DNA of 64,000 nt from UBA1479 sp040221095 (GTDB lineage: Bacteria > Pseudomonadota > Alphaproteobacteria > Rhodospirillales > Casp-alpha2): NCBI GenBank assembly GCA_040221095.1, contig JAVJVP010000004.1:124001-188000 (forward strand), written 5' to 3'. Of the stretch, positions 25,727 through 34,793 are shown piece by piece. The notes beneath the pieces were generated by a model. That model saw only the letters and a list, made by a program, of their open reading frames with translations. It was not told the DNA's origin and did not search any database. Each line of letters begins with the position of its first letter. The stretch's first letter is position 1. The position numbers and the translations under genes were made by a program.

Positions 25727-27087
25727 CCGCGGCGCGGCAGGTCGTTTGCCAAGGCTTCTCCGACACTTTTGGCGACAGAGTCCCAATCACCCGGAACCGG
25801 CTGACGAAACAGCCGCATGCTCGGGTACCAAGGCGTATCCGGACGGTCCAGCAACCAGCGCCAATCGGGGATGCGAGAGATCAGCGTCCACACCGGCAGT
25901 CCAAGAGCGCCGGCAAGATGGGCCAAAGCCGTATCGACAGAAATCAACAAATCCACCGCCGACAAAGCCGCCGCGACTTCGGTAAAGGGTTGGGGTTTGG
26001 GAAACAAAACATTGATCTCGGTTGCGCCGGCGGTATCGCGGATTTGCTCCAAGGGCTCACCGATCTGAAACGCATGAAAGGCGAGACCCTGTTGTGCCTC
26101 TAGCGCGGGCATCAAACTGCGCAGCGATATGGAGCGTTCCCGGTCCCGCCGATGGCCGGGATTTCCAGCCCAAACCAGACCGACGTGAAGACGCCCATCC
26201 CCTTGTCCGATTTTTTGATGCCAGCGCTCAACGGCCGCCGTCTCAACCGACAGATAAGGCACTTCGGCGGGAATCCTATCTTCGCTGGTGGCGCACAAAG
26301 CCGGCAGGCTCATGACCGAGGCATGCCATTCGCAAAAGGGGATTTCGTCGCCTTGCGGAATCAATTCATCAATGCCGGCGACGCTGGCGAACAGGTCAAA
26401 AAGGGCCTTCGGCGCCTCGACCACAACGCGGCCGACCCGATCCGAGATGAGCGCCACATACCGGATAAATTGAATGTTGTCTCCCAGCCCTTGTTCAGCA
26501 TGGATCAATAGGCTGTCCTTTGGCTGGGCGGCGCCGTCCCAGGGTTGACCGGGTAGCTTCCGCTGCCTCAATCCCGTGTTCGTCGCCTGCCCGCGCAGTT
26601 CGAACCCGGGCCAGGCCTCCGTCAGGCGGCCTTGCAGCAGCAGCAGAAGCGAATGGTTGTATCGGGACGTTGCGTCGGCACGCCCCTCGGATTCCAGGCG
26701 CTGATAGATGTCCCCAGCGCGATCATTGTCGCCGGTCCCACAAAGGGCGGAGGCTAGATTCAATAAAATTCCGGGGTCGTCCTGTCGATGGGCCAGGGCC
26801 GCCTCGAACTTCTCGACGGCACCTTCCGAGTCACCGAACGCCAATCTGGCATATCCGGCCGCATTCAGAACATCTGGATCGTCCGGGGCCAGGGCGAGGG
26901 CCATCTGCAGCATCTGCCAGGCATTGTCGATGTCGTTCAGTTGCAGGGTTGCTTTGGCAAGGCCGGCGAGTGCCGCAACATGCTTGGGGTCGGCTTGAAG
27001 AACCTGCATGAAATATGGGATTGCTTGGCGCGGCTGTTGATTTTCAATGCACTGATTCCCCTCGGCCACTAATTGTTCGAAGGTCAT
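25723..27087 (-). CDS. TPR protein with GT9-like glycosyltransferase domain
   Basis: This 454 aa protein has about five TPRs over residues 1-160 (HVAALAGLAKATLQLNDIDNA, DPDVLNAAGYARLAFGDSEGA). A GT-B C-terminal domain follows, with HVGLVWAGNPGHRRDRERSI near residue 300 and DLLISVDTALAHLAGALGLP near 400, a pattern typical of TPR/heptosyltransferase-like proteins in flagellar loci. It probably glycosylates a protein or lipid-linked glycan. It lies between Maf and flagellin and so is another candidate flagellin-modifying enzyme. Start ATG 27087 has a CGGAG site. Confidence 0.75.
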   Translation of the reverse strand: MTFEQLVAEGNQCIENQQPRQAIPYFMQVLQADPKHVAALAGLAKATLQLNDIDNAWQMLQMALALAPDDPDVLNAAGYARLAFGDSEGAVEKFEAALAHRQDDPGILLNLASALCGTGDNDRAGDIYQRLESEGRADATSRYNHSLLLLLQGRLTEAWPGFELRGQATNTGLRQRKLPGQPWDGAAQPKDSLLIHAEQGLGDNIQFIRYVALISDRVGRVVVEAPKALFDLFASVAGIDELIPQGDEIPFCEWHASVMSLPALCATSEDRIPAEVPYLSVETAAVERWHQKIGQGDGRLHVGLVWAGNPGHRRDRERSISLRSLMPALEAQQGLAFHAFQIGEPLEQIRDTAGATEINVLFPKPQPFTEVAAALSAVDLLISVDTALAHLAGALGLPVWTLISRIPDWRWLLDRPDTPWYPSMRLFRQPVPGDWDSVAKSVGEALANDLPRRG

Positions 27088-27185
27088 TCTTCAAACTCCG
27101 GGAAATCGCTTCGCAGGCGCCAGTACCGGGCACATCCGAGAGGCATCGGGACATCGAACATTAATCAGAGATTGGCATATCCGCC

Positions 27186-27222
27186 GATAGGGAAGAACAA
27201 TATAAAATTGCTCTCCCCTATC
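27186..27222 (-). terminator. Hairpin between flagellin 1 and the TPR gene
   Basis: GATAGGG and CCCTATC arms enclose an inner AT-rich stem. There is no clean U run, so it may be an mRNA stabilising or processing hairpin at the 3' end of the flagellin transcript rather than a true terminator. Confidence 0.4.
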
Positions 27223-27244
27223 CTAAACGGATGCGTCACTTGTC

Positions 27245-28504
27245 CTAGTTGAAGAGGGCCAGGATTCCCTGTTCCGACTGACCGGCGAAGGACAGAGCGG
27301 AAATACCAAGCTGCTGTCTGGTCTGCAGAGCCAACAGGTTCGCGCCTTCCTGGTTCAGGTCGGCCAACGTCAGCTTGCCTGCCCCCTGTTGCAGGGTGTC
27401 GATATAGCTTTCGGTGAAGTCGAGTCGGGTTTGCAGCAACGCCACGTTGGAACCCAGTTTCTGGGATTCCGAACGCAAGATCGCCAAGGAGTTGTCCAAA
27501 CCTGTGATGATGGTTTCAATATCATCGATCAGACCTTCGCCGATAAAATCGGTTTCCTCAAAAGTCCCGGAAGTAATGGTCAGCGATATGGCCTGGCTTG
27601 TCGCACCCGTGGTCAGGAGGGACTGCGTGCCGCCAAAGACCGCCAACAAAGAAGTGTTATCCAAATTGACCGACACCCCGGTCGCCGATCCCGTGCCGTA
27701 GTCCGTCGCCTGGAAGGACGAGACCATCTGCAAGGTAATCACCGCCCCTTGGGTGATGGTGATGTCCGCCGCCGTGGACGCCCGGATGGTGAAGGTGGCC
27801 GTACCGAACGACAGGGTCAGGCTGTTGCCGCCCGTGGTCGTGAACACCCGTTCGCCCGTACCGTTGAAGGTAACATTGAACGTGCCGCCGGCCCCGGAGA
27901 ACGAGGTCACGCCAGCCGCAGCGCTTTCGACGACCGTAACGCCCGTTCCCGTCGTCGCCGAGAAGGACAACTTGGTATCGGTCCGGATTTCCATGACGTC
28001 AATGCCAAGTCCGGACTGCCGCAAATTCGTGGCATTGATGGTCAGGGTGCTTGAGGTGTTGTTGGCGAAGTTCACGGTCAACGATTGTGCCGTGTTATCG
28101 ACCAGATTGACGCCCTGATAGTTGGCGTCGTTGGCTAAATCACCGATTTGCGCCCGAATACCGTTGAACTGCGTCACAAGGTCCGTGAACTGGGTGCCCG
28201 TCGCCGATCTCAGCGAATTCGAAATCCCTTTCAGCTGGCGGACCAGGGTATCGATGCTTTCGACACCGTCCAACGCCGCCGTCACCGTCGAAATCCCTTG
28301 ATCAATGCCGTCTTTGCGTTCGTTAAAATCGAATGCGCGGTCATTCAAGGTTTTCGCGGAGAAGTAGGCCACCGGATCGTCGATCGGGCTGGCAACACGA
28401 AGCCCCGACGACAGCCGGTTATTCGTACGATTGATGAGATCTGTGGTGCTCTGCAGCGACAGCAGCGTATTCCGCACTGCGGCCGATAAAGTTACATCCG
28501 TCAT
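27245..28504 (-). CDS. Flagellin (first copy)
   Basis: This 419 aa protein has flagellin D0/D1 ends: N-terminal LLSLQSTTDLINRTNNRLSS and C-terminal LLALQTRQQLGISALSFAGQ ending in ILALFN. The middle (residues about 130-300) is Ser/Thr/Gly-rich and beta-type, exposed on the filament, and a likely place for O-glycans. It is exported by the flagellar type III system. It is paralogous to the gene at 28832, and a 131-base block of the middle region is nearly identical. An AAAGG site precedes the ATG. I found no clear sigma54 or CtrA site upstream. Confidence 0.96.
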   Translation of the reverse strand: MTDVTLSAAVRNTLLSLQSTTDLINRTNNRLSSGLRVASPIDDPVAYFSAKTLNDRAFDFNERKDGIDQGISTVTAALDGVESIDTLVRQLKGISNSLRSATGTQFTDLVTQFNGIRAQIGDLANDANYQGVNLVDNTAQSLTVNFANNTSSTLTINATNLRQSGLGIDVMEIRTDTKLSFSATTGTGVTVVESAAAGVTSFSGAGGTFNVTFNGTGERVFTTTGGNSLTLSFGTATFTIRASTAADITITQGAVITLQMVSSFQATDYGTGSATGVSVNLDNTSLLAVFGGTQSLLTTGATSQAISLTITSGTFEETDFIGEGLIDDIETIITGLDNSLAILRSESQKLGSNVALLQTRLDFTESYIDTLQQGAGKLTLADLNQEGANLLALQTRQQLGISALSFAGQSEQGILALFN

Positions 28505-28740
28505 TGTATGCGCCTTTCTGGAGCGGTGGCGTGTTCTACATATCCACCAATCAAAAAAGATTCACGTGCGCATTCTGCGAACGGACCTGATATTAAGCTA
28601 ACCGCTAATAGTTAACAAAAACTTCATTTACACAATATCGATTGCGGCGATTTATCAGGTCTGTGGTTGCTTCGCATACAAACAGCAAATCCCCGTATCT
28701 GCGCTTCAATTTGCACCGAATCCAGCCTGCCCCCAGACAA

Positions 28741-28773
28741 ACGAAACCGCCGCCACCCGAAGGTGGCGGCGGT
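28741..28773 (-). terminator. Terminator after flagellin 2
   Basis: A perfect 12-bp stem (ACCGCCGCCACC and its complement) closes a CGAA loop. Read on the minus strand it is followed by TTTCGTTT. It lies 60 bases after the stop of the flagellin at 28832 and separates the two flagellin transcripts. Confidence 0.82.
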
Positions 28774-28831
28774 CCGCATTCGTTTCCAATCGAACCACCG
28801 GCGATGCCAGTGGACCGGAAGGAGGCTTAAC

Positions 28832-30097
28832 TTAGTTGAACAACGCCAGAATACCCTGTTCCGACTGACCGGCGAAGGCCAAGGCGGAAATACCCAGCTG
28901 CTGTCTGGTCTGCAGAGCCAGCAGGTTGGCACCTTCACCGTTGAGATCAGCCAGCGTCAATTTGCCGGCACCTTCTTCAAGGGTGTTGATGTAGGCTTCC
29001 GTGAAGTCCAGACGAGTCTGGAGCAACGCCACGTTGGAACCCAGTTTCTGGGATTCCGAACGCAGGGTCGTCAACGCGGTGTCAAGGCCCGTGATGATGG
29101 TATCAAGATCGTCCGGAAGACCTTCGCCGACGAAGTCGAGTTCACCCTGGAAGGCGCCCGATGCATCCGTAAGGCTGATCGCGTTGGACGCGGCCGCACC
29201 GGTGATCAGCAGAGTCTGCGTGCCACCATAAACCGCCAGCAACGAGGTGTTGTCCAAGTTGACCGACACGCCGGTCGCAGAGCCCGAGCCATAGTCGGAG
29301 GCCTGGAAGGTCGAAACCACCTGCAGGGTAATGACGGCCCCCTTGGTGATCGTCACGTCGCCCGACGTTGCCGCCCGGATGGTGAAGGTGGCCGTACCGA
29401 ACGACAGGGTCAGGCTGTTGCCGCCCGTGGTCGTGAACACCCGTTCGCCCGTACCATTGAAGGTAACGTTGAACGTGCCGCCAGCCCCGGAGAACGAGGT
29501 CACGGCGGCCGCGGCGCTTTCGACGACCGTAATGCCCGTTCCCGTCGTCGCCGAGAACGACAGCTTGGTGTCGGTGCGGAATTCCGCCGCATCAATGCCA
29601 AGACCCGATTCACGCAGGTTCGTGGAGTTAATCGTCAGGATGGACGATGTGTTGTTGGCGAAGTTCACGGTCAGCGTCTGCGACGTGCCGTCAACCAAGT
29701 TGACCCCCTGATATTCAGCGTCGCCCGCCAGATCACCGATCTGGCCACGAATATCGTTGAACTGGGTAACCAGGTCGGTGAATTGGGAACCGGTCGCCGA
29801 TTTCAGGGAGTTGGCAATACCTTTAAGCTGACGGACCAGGCTGTCGATGCTTTCAACGCCGTCCAGCGCCGCCGTCACCGTCGAAACGCCCTGGTCAATG
29901 CCGTCCTTACGTTCGGAAAAGTCGAACGCACGGTCATTCAGGGTTTTCGCGGAGAAGAAGGCCACCGGATCGTCGATCGGGCTGGCAACGCGAAGACCGG
30001 AAGACAAACGGCTGTTTGTCCGGTCAATCAGATCCGTGGTGCTTTGAAGGGAAAGTAGTGATCCGCGCACGGCGGATGAAAGGGTAACGTCAGACAT
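28832..30097 (-). CDS. Flagellin (second copy)
   Basis: This 421 aa protein has the same architecture as the neighbouring flagellin: the SSAVRGSLLSLQSTTDLIDR start, a variable middle and the QQLGISALAFAGQ end with ILALFN. It is similar to the first copy over its full length. It has its own terminator and a good TGGAGTG ribosome site, so it is probably the more highly expressed filament protein; that ranking is inference. The upstream gap 30098-30654 holds its promoter region and the flbT leader. No canonical sigma54 element or gene was seen there. Confidence 0.96.
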   Translation of the reverse strand: MSDVTLSSAVRGSLLSLQSTTDLIDRTNSRLSSGLRVASPIDDPVAFFSAKTLNDRAFDFSERKDGIDQGVSTVTAALDGVESIDSLVRQLKGIANSLKSATGSQFTDLVTQFNDIRGQIGDLAGDAEYQGVNLVDGTSQTLTVNFANNTSSILTINSTNLRESGLGIDAAEFRTDTKLSFSATTGTGITVVESAAAAVTSFSGAGGTFNVTFNGTGERVFTTTGGNSLTLSFGTATFTIRAATSGDVTITKGAVITLQVVSTFQASDYGSGSATGVSVNLDNTSLLAVYGGTQTLLITGAAASNAISLTDASGAFQGELDFVGEGLPDDLDTIITGLDTALTTLRSESQKLGSNVALLQTRLDFTEAYINTLEEGAGKLTLADLNGEGANLLALQTRQQLGISALAFAGQSEQGILALFN

Positions 30098-30654
30098 TTT
30101 TCACTCCATTCTGAAGCAGGGGACTGGCCCCGTAGATTTACAAAGACTCTTTCTTGAGCCCCGTTTCAGACCCTTTCTAGGTCCTCCACGTGGATCGCAC
30201 CATACGCGGATGCCTCCCCATCTGTCAAAGCAAAAACCACCCAGAATAAAAAATCTGGTTCTCCCAGGCGCCGAGATTCACCCCCCATCGCCGCCGGAAA
30301 CAGCCCCGTGGAGAGGCCACACCCTTCCCGCCGGGAGGCGAATCGGCGGGCCGATTCTGTCCCGTTTCCAGCAATTCCGACCAGCACCACAGTCTGTCGC
30401 CGCCGCTAAACGCACCATCGGCCCCAACGCGGCGCGATGGCCTCCAGACCCGAAAAAACCTCAATATTATCCGGATTTCAGCACGTCGCCGTCATCGCGG
30501 CGATGCATCTCCGCGCCGTCAAACCACATGATGGCTGGATGGCGTAAGTTGACAGCGACTATACTGTGCAAGGCGAAATTCAAGTTAACTAGGCCCGGGA
30601 ACTTCTTCATTAATCGTTCAAGCGAGTGGCCCGGTCCGGAGGCGATGTCAACAG

Positions 30655-31110
30655 ATGCCCCTGAAACTAGATTTCAAGTCCGGCGATAAGATGATCATCA
30701 ATGGAACAGTCATCGAAAACGTCGGCGCAAACGCAAAGCTGTTGGTTCACAACGAAGCCTCGATCCTCCGCGAACAGGATATTATTTCCGGAACAGAAAA
30801 TCTGACGCCGGCGTCGCGGGTCTACTACGCGCTGCAATGCGCATATATTTTCCCCCTTCAGTCGGAACAGTATCTGGCTGAATGCCGGGATCTACTGGAG
30901 CAATACATCACGGCCGCGCCCAGCGCGCAGTCGATCTCCGATGAGATCCTGGCACAAATGGAAGCAGGCAGTCAGTACCGCACCCTGAAAGCAGCCCAAA
31001 AATTGATCCGGCACGAGTCGGATACGGTGGCCCGGTTCGAGCAGCGCATGCAGGAAATCGACGAGGCCACGAGCACCGCGGAACAGGAAGCAATCAGCAA
31101 GGCGGAGTAA
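30655..31110 (+). CDS. flbT: Flagellin post-transcriptional regulator FlbT
   Basis: This 151 aa protein begins MPLKLDFKSGDKMIINGTVI, continues ASILREQDIISG and contains YRTLKAAQKLIRHE, all FlbT family marks. In Caulobacter FlbT binds the 5' region of flagellin mRNA and blocks translation until the hook is complete. It lies immediately upstream of, and divergent from, the flagellin at 28832. A GGAGG lies 12 bases before the ATG, a slightly long spacing. A more upstream ATG at 30645 is in another frame. Confidence 0.9.
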   Translation: MPLKLDFKSGDKMIINGTVIENVGANAKLLVHNEASILREQDIISGTENLTPASRVYYALQCAYIFPLQSEQYLAECRDLLEQYITAAPSAQSISDEILAQMEAGSQYRTLKAAQKLIRHESDTVARFEQRMQEIDEATSTAEQEAISKAE

Positions 31111-31140
31111 TTTTCGCCTTCTTTCCGCCCACCCCCTGCC

Positions 31141-31902
31141 CTATGCAGGAATGTCAGCCACCAGGAAGCACCAGGGCTGATAGATCGCCCCCCGGAACTG
31201 CAGGCGCTTGCCTTCCGTCGTCGTGACCGTCCGCGTATAGATCTGCGACGGATCCGGATGCTCCGGCATGTCGATGGGAATTTCGAAAGGCATGAAGGCG
31301 GGTTCCTTGAACCCGGCCTCCAGAAGGCTGCCGCGGAAGGTCTTGTAACTGCGCATATGCAGCCTGTTGCCCTCCGGATACCAGACCGACACGTCGTCGA
31401 TGGTCAGTTCCTGTTCGAAGGGATTCATATAGTCCAACATGATCCAGCGCCCGCCCGGACGCAGCGCCTTGGCGATGTTCTTGACCACGGTGTGGAATAC
31501 CGGCGTATCGAAAAACATCATTGAACGGTTGCAGACGATGATGTCGAAGGGCTCTTCGAAGTGCATGGCCGTCATGTCGACTTCGGAAAACTCAATGCCC
31601 GCCAGCCTGGGATTCTTACGGTTGCTTTCGATCACGCTGGGGGCGATGTCAATGCCTGAAAGGCTGAGCCCCGGGAAAGCGGTCTTCACATGGCCGAGAA
31701 AACTGCTGGTCGAACAGCCTGCGTCGAGCAGCCGGGCGCCCTCCGCAGCCGGACCCATTTCGACCAGGGCCTTTCCGATCAGGGACAGGAGAACCTTGTC
31801 GGACTCCCGCGGCTCTTCCACGAACTTTTCCTGGTTTTGCAGGTAAAGCGCCATTCCTTGGGCATCCGACGTATAGTCGAGGTAAGTCTTATCGTCGCTC
31901 AT
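31141..31902 (-). CDS. SAM-dependent methyltransferase (class I)
   Basis: The ATG at 31902 follows an AGGAAGC site and gives 253 aa; an in-frame start at 31959 lacks this. Motif I is LLDAGCSTSSFLGHV near residue 65, with the acidic SGIDIAPSVIE after it and a FDIIVCNRSMMFF segment. It resembles small-molecule or sugar methyltransferases of glycan clusters. It is convergent with flbT and divergent from the DUF4910 gene, with a CtrA-like box in the divergent promoter region. Confidence 0.78.
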   Translation of the reverse strand: MSDDKTYLDYTSDAQGMALYLQNQEKFVEEPRESDKVLLSLIGKALVEMGPAAEGARLLDAGCSTSSFLGHVKTAFPGLSLSGIDIAPSVIESNRKNPRLAGIEFSEVDMTAMHFEEPFDIIVCNRSMMFFDTPVFHTVVKNIAKALRPGGRWIMLDYMNPFEQELTIDDVSVWYPEGNRLHMRSYKTFRGSLLEAGFKEPAFMPFEIPIDMPEHPDPSQIYTRTVTTTEGKRLQFRGAIYQPWCFLVADIPA

Positions 31903-31984
31903 GCTGCTTCCTATCGAATATTGGGGCCCGTCCCGATGTCGTGCCCGGCCCTCTGACATGGTCGAGAATTTACGGCGTTTAGGA

Positions 31985-31999
31985 TTAACGCGATATTAA
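31985..31999. promoter_or_regulatory. CtrA-like box in a divergent promoter region
   Basis: TTAA, seven bases (CGCGATA), TTAA: an exact CtrA motif between the methyltransferase gene (minus) and the DUF4910 gene (plus). It could act on either or both. Confidence 0.6.
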
Positions 32000-32085
32000 A
32001 CCGGAACGCCTATTTCAATGCGATCCTCGCACCGCGTCAGGTCCTGCACGAGGAAGCGTTTGATCTTAATGAGGTAGAGGCGAGC

Positions 32086-33444
32086 ATGCGCGGATCAAAG
32101 GATTGGCGGCAGACGTTTTCCGGGCTTGTTCCCCCCGGCCCGGAAAACCGGGCGTCCATGTGGGCGCAGATGGAGGAGCTGTTTCCGGTCTATCGTTCTC
32201 TCTGCGGCCCGGGATTTCTTCAGTCCCTTGAAATCATGCAAAAATATCTGCCGCTCGAGATTGTCGAATTCCCGACGGGCGCTGAAGTCCTCGATTGGAC
32301 CATCCCCCCGGAATTCAAGGTCAATGAGGCCTGGGTCGAAGACCCGGACGGCAATCGGATTCTGGATTTCGCCAAGGAACCCTATAGCGTTTGGATCTAT
32401 TCGCAGCCGTTCGAAGGCGAGGTCGACAGGGACGAGCTCCTTGAGCATGTGGTGACCATGCCCTACCTGCCGGATGCCGTCCCCCTGCGTCAGGCCTACT
32501 TTCGCAAAGCCTGGGGCCTGTGCATGCCGGACAACATGCTGCAGCGCCTGAAGCCGGGGAAATACAAGGTCAAGATCGATACCGAACACAACGAAGGTTT
32601 CCTTCGCATGGGCGAATACTACCTGCCCGGCGAGGTCGAGACCGAAATTCTGATTTCCAGCTATCTCTGCCACCCCAGGGGCGCCAACGACAACCTCAGC
32701 GGCTGTGTCGTCGCGGCCGAGTTGTTCCGGCTGCTGGCCCAGGTGCCGGACAGGTACTATTCGTACCGGCTGGTGATCTGGCCGGAAACAATCGGACCGA
32801 TCACCTATATCGACAAGTATCCGGATCGCCTGGCCAAAACCATCGGCGGATACCAGTTCGGCATTTGCGGCGATGACCGGCCGGTCCGCATTGACCGCAC
32901 AAAGCGCGACAATTCGGTCTTCGACCGGGCCGCCCACCATGCCATGCAGTTATGCGGTCAGGAAATCAACTCCCGGAAATTCAATATTTTCGGCGGCTCC
33001 GACCCCATGCATTTCAACTCGATCGGCGTCGATTTGCCAATCGCCAACATCACCCGCGCCGGGTCGAGCACGGAAGGGGGATATCCCGAATATCATTCTT
33101 CCGCCGACAATCTCGATCTCGTCTCGCCCGACAATCTGTTCGGCACCTTGGAAATCGGCTGGGCCGCCTGCATGGCCGTGGACCGCGCACGCCGCTACAA
33201 GGGCACCTACACCGCAACCCCCTTCCTGTCCCGGTACGGTGTCTTCCCTTATCAGCACGGCGCCGGTGTCGGCGGCAACGCGACCATCATCGGCGAGGCC
33301 TATTACGCGCTGATGCCGTCGGTCGACGGCGAACAGGATCTGCTGGAAATCGCCGACTGGTTCGATTTGCCGATCTTCGCGTTCGACGAATGCGTCTCGG
33401 CCTTCAAGAAGGCCGGCCTGATCCTGGACGCGGACTCCGCCTGA
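32086..33444 (+). CDS. DUF4910 aminopeptidase-like protein
   Basis: This 452 aa protein matches the DUF4910/DUF2172 family found in polysaccharide clusters. The fold is M28 peptidase-like: ISSYLCHPRGANDNLSG near residue 195 and VIWPETIGPITYI near 235 carry candidate metal ligands, and PEYHSSADNLDLVS near 340 carries a conserved His. A winged-helix-like C-terminus follows (residues about 385-450). The real substrate of the family is unsettled, but genes of this type are common next to nonulosonic acid and capsule enzymes. The ATG is preceded by GAGGTAGAGG. Confidence 0.72.
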   Translation: MRGSKDWRQTFSGLVPPGPENRASMWAQMEELFPVYRSLCGPGFLQSLEIMQKYLPLEIVEFPTGAEVLDWTIPPEFKVNEAWVEDPDGNRILDFAKEPYSVWIYSQPFEGEVDRDELLEHVVTMPYLPDAVPLRQAYFRKAWGLCMPDNMLQRLKPGKYKVKIDTEHNEGFLRMGEYYLPGEVETEILISSYLCHPRGANDNLSGCVVAAELFRLLAQVPDRYYSYRLVIWPETIGPITYIDKYPDRLAKTIGGYQFGICGDDRPVRIDRTKRDNSVFDRAAHHAMQLCGQEINSRKFNIFGGSDPMHFNSIGVDLPIANITRAGSSTEGGYPEYHSSADNLDLVSPDNLFGTLEIGWAACMAVDRARRYKGTYTATPFLSRYGVFPYQHGAGVGGNATIIGEAYYALMPSVDGEQDLLEIADWFDLPIFAFDECVSAFKKAGLILDADSA

Positions 33445-33515
33445 AGCCCTCGGACGCTAGTATTCAAATAGAATTCAAAGAACGTGATCGGCCCAGGACG
33501 GGCCCGGGGGCGCAA

Positions 33516-34793
33516 TCACCCCATGGTGACACCGCCCGATACATGGATCGTCTCGCCGGTAATGTGCCGCCCGCCATCCCCGATCAGGAAGGCAATAACC
33601 CTGGCGATGTCCTCTGGCTCCGCCAGGCGGCGCAAAGGCGTGTTCATCCTTGCCAACATCTTGGCCTTGTCCGGCAGGTTGGCGATCATCTGCGTGTTGG
33701 TCATGCCCGGCGCCACCAGGTTCACGCGCACGCCCTTGGGGCCGAATTCCGACGCCAACGAGCGGGTCAGCCCGGCCAGCCCGGCCTTCGCCGCCACATA
33801 GGCCGATTGTTGCGGCGGTGGCGCGCTGTCGCCGTAGATCGACCCCAGGAACACCAGCGATCCGCCCTGCCCTGAGGCACTCATGCCGGGAATGGCCCGT
33901 TTGGCGCAATGGTGGGCGCCCCCGACCTGGACCCGGAACTGTTCCTCGAAATCATCCCACCCGGCGTCGCCGAACGGCTGCGGCACCGGTTCCGGCGCCG
34001 CACAATGGACGATGCCGGTCACGGCACCCAACGTCGCCTCGATCTCCGCGAACAGGGCATCGACCGCCGTCCTGTTGGAAACATCCGCCCCAACGGCCAC
34101 GGCCCGGCCACCCAGCGCCGTGATCCGGTTCGCCACGGCACCGGCGGCGTCGGCGTCCCGCAGGAAGTTAACGGCCACCGCATGACCGTCCGCCGCCAAG
34201 GCCAGGGCTGTTGCCGCCCCAATCCCCCGGCCGCCCCCGGTCACCAGAACGACGGACCCCGCCGTTTTGTCTCCAGCCGCAGATTGGGGCGTTGCCGCGA
34301 TGGCCGGTTTCCCGGCCGCCGGTTTCGATGGCGCCGCTTCACCCTCGGCTTCACCCAGGAGACGGACCGTCGAGTCGCCGGTCACGATGACGGCACCGTT
34401 CTGATTGGTGATCGTCACCTTGGCAACGAGCGTCCGCGTCGCCTGCGAAACCTGCGTGACTTCCGAACGCACGATGATCGTATCCCCGACAAAGGCCGGG
34501 CGCGCGAAATTGAGGGTCTGCGACATCCACAGCGCCCCCTTGCCCGGCAACAACATCCCGACCATGGTCGAGATGAAGGCCGAGGTCAGCATGCCGTGCA
34601 CGATCGGTTTGCCGAACGAGGTGGCGCGGGCGAATTCCGGGTCCAGATGGATGGGATTGAAATCACCGGTCAGCGCCGCGAAGGTATCGACATCTTCCTG
34701 GGTGACCGTATGACGCAGTTCCGCCGCATATCCGGGAACCAGATCCCGAAGGCTCAGTTGGATCGGGCTGGCGTCTTCCCGGCGATAGGTCAT
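33516..34793 (-). CDS. MaoC-like dehydratase fused to FabG-like ketoreductase
   Basis: Starting at ATG 34793 (four-base overlap with the ketosynthase stop) the protein is 425 aa. Residues 1-155 form a MaoC hotdog domain with the catalytic segment DFNPIHLDPEFARATSFGKP and VHGMLTSA. After a linker rich in Ala and Pro, residues 180-425 form a classical SDR: VTGGGRGIG cofactor loop and catalytic Tyr-x3-Lys in SAYVAAKAGL. The pair could perform the reduction and dehydration (or reverse hydration) of a beta-ketoacyl chain on ACP. The fusion order MaoC-SDR is uncommon. Confidence 0.85.
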   Translation of the reverse strand: MTYRREDASPIQLSLRDLVPGYAAELRHTVTQEDVDTFAALTGDFNPIHLDPEFARATSFGKPIVHGMLTSAFISTMVGMLLPGKGALWMSQTLNFARPAFVGDTIIVRSEVTQVSQATRTLVAKVTITNQNGAVIVTGDSTVRLLGEAEGEAAPSKPAAGKPAIAATPQSAAGDKTAGSVVLVTGGGRGIGAATALALAADGHAVAVNFLRDADAAGAVANRITALGGRAVAVGADVSNRTAVDALFAEIEATLGAVTGIVHCAAPEPVPQPFGDAGWDDFEEQFRVQVGGAHHCAKRAIPGMSASGQGGSLVFLGSIYGDSAPPPQQSAYVAAKAGLAGLTRSLASEFGPKGVRVNLVAPGMTNTQMIANLPDKAKMLARMNTPLRRLAEPEDIARVIAFLIGDGGRHITGETIHVSGGVTMG

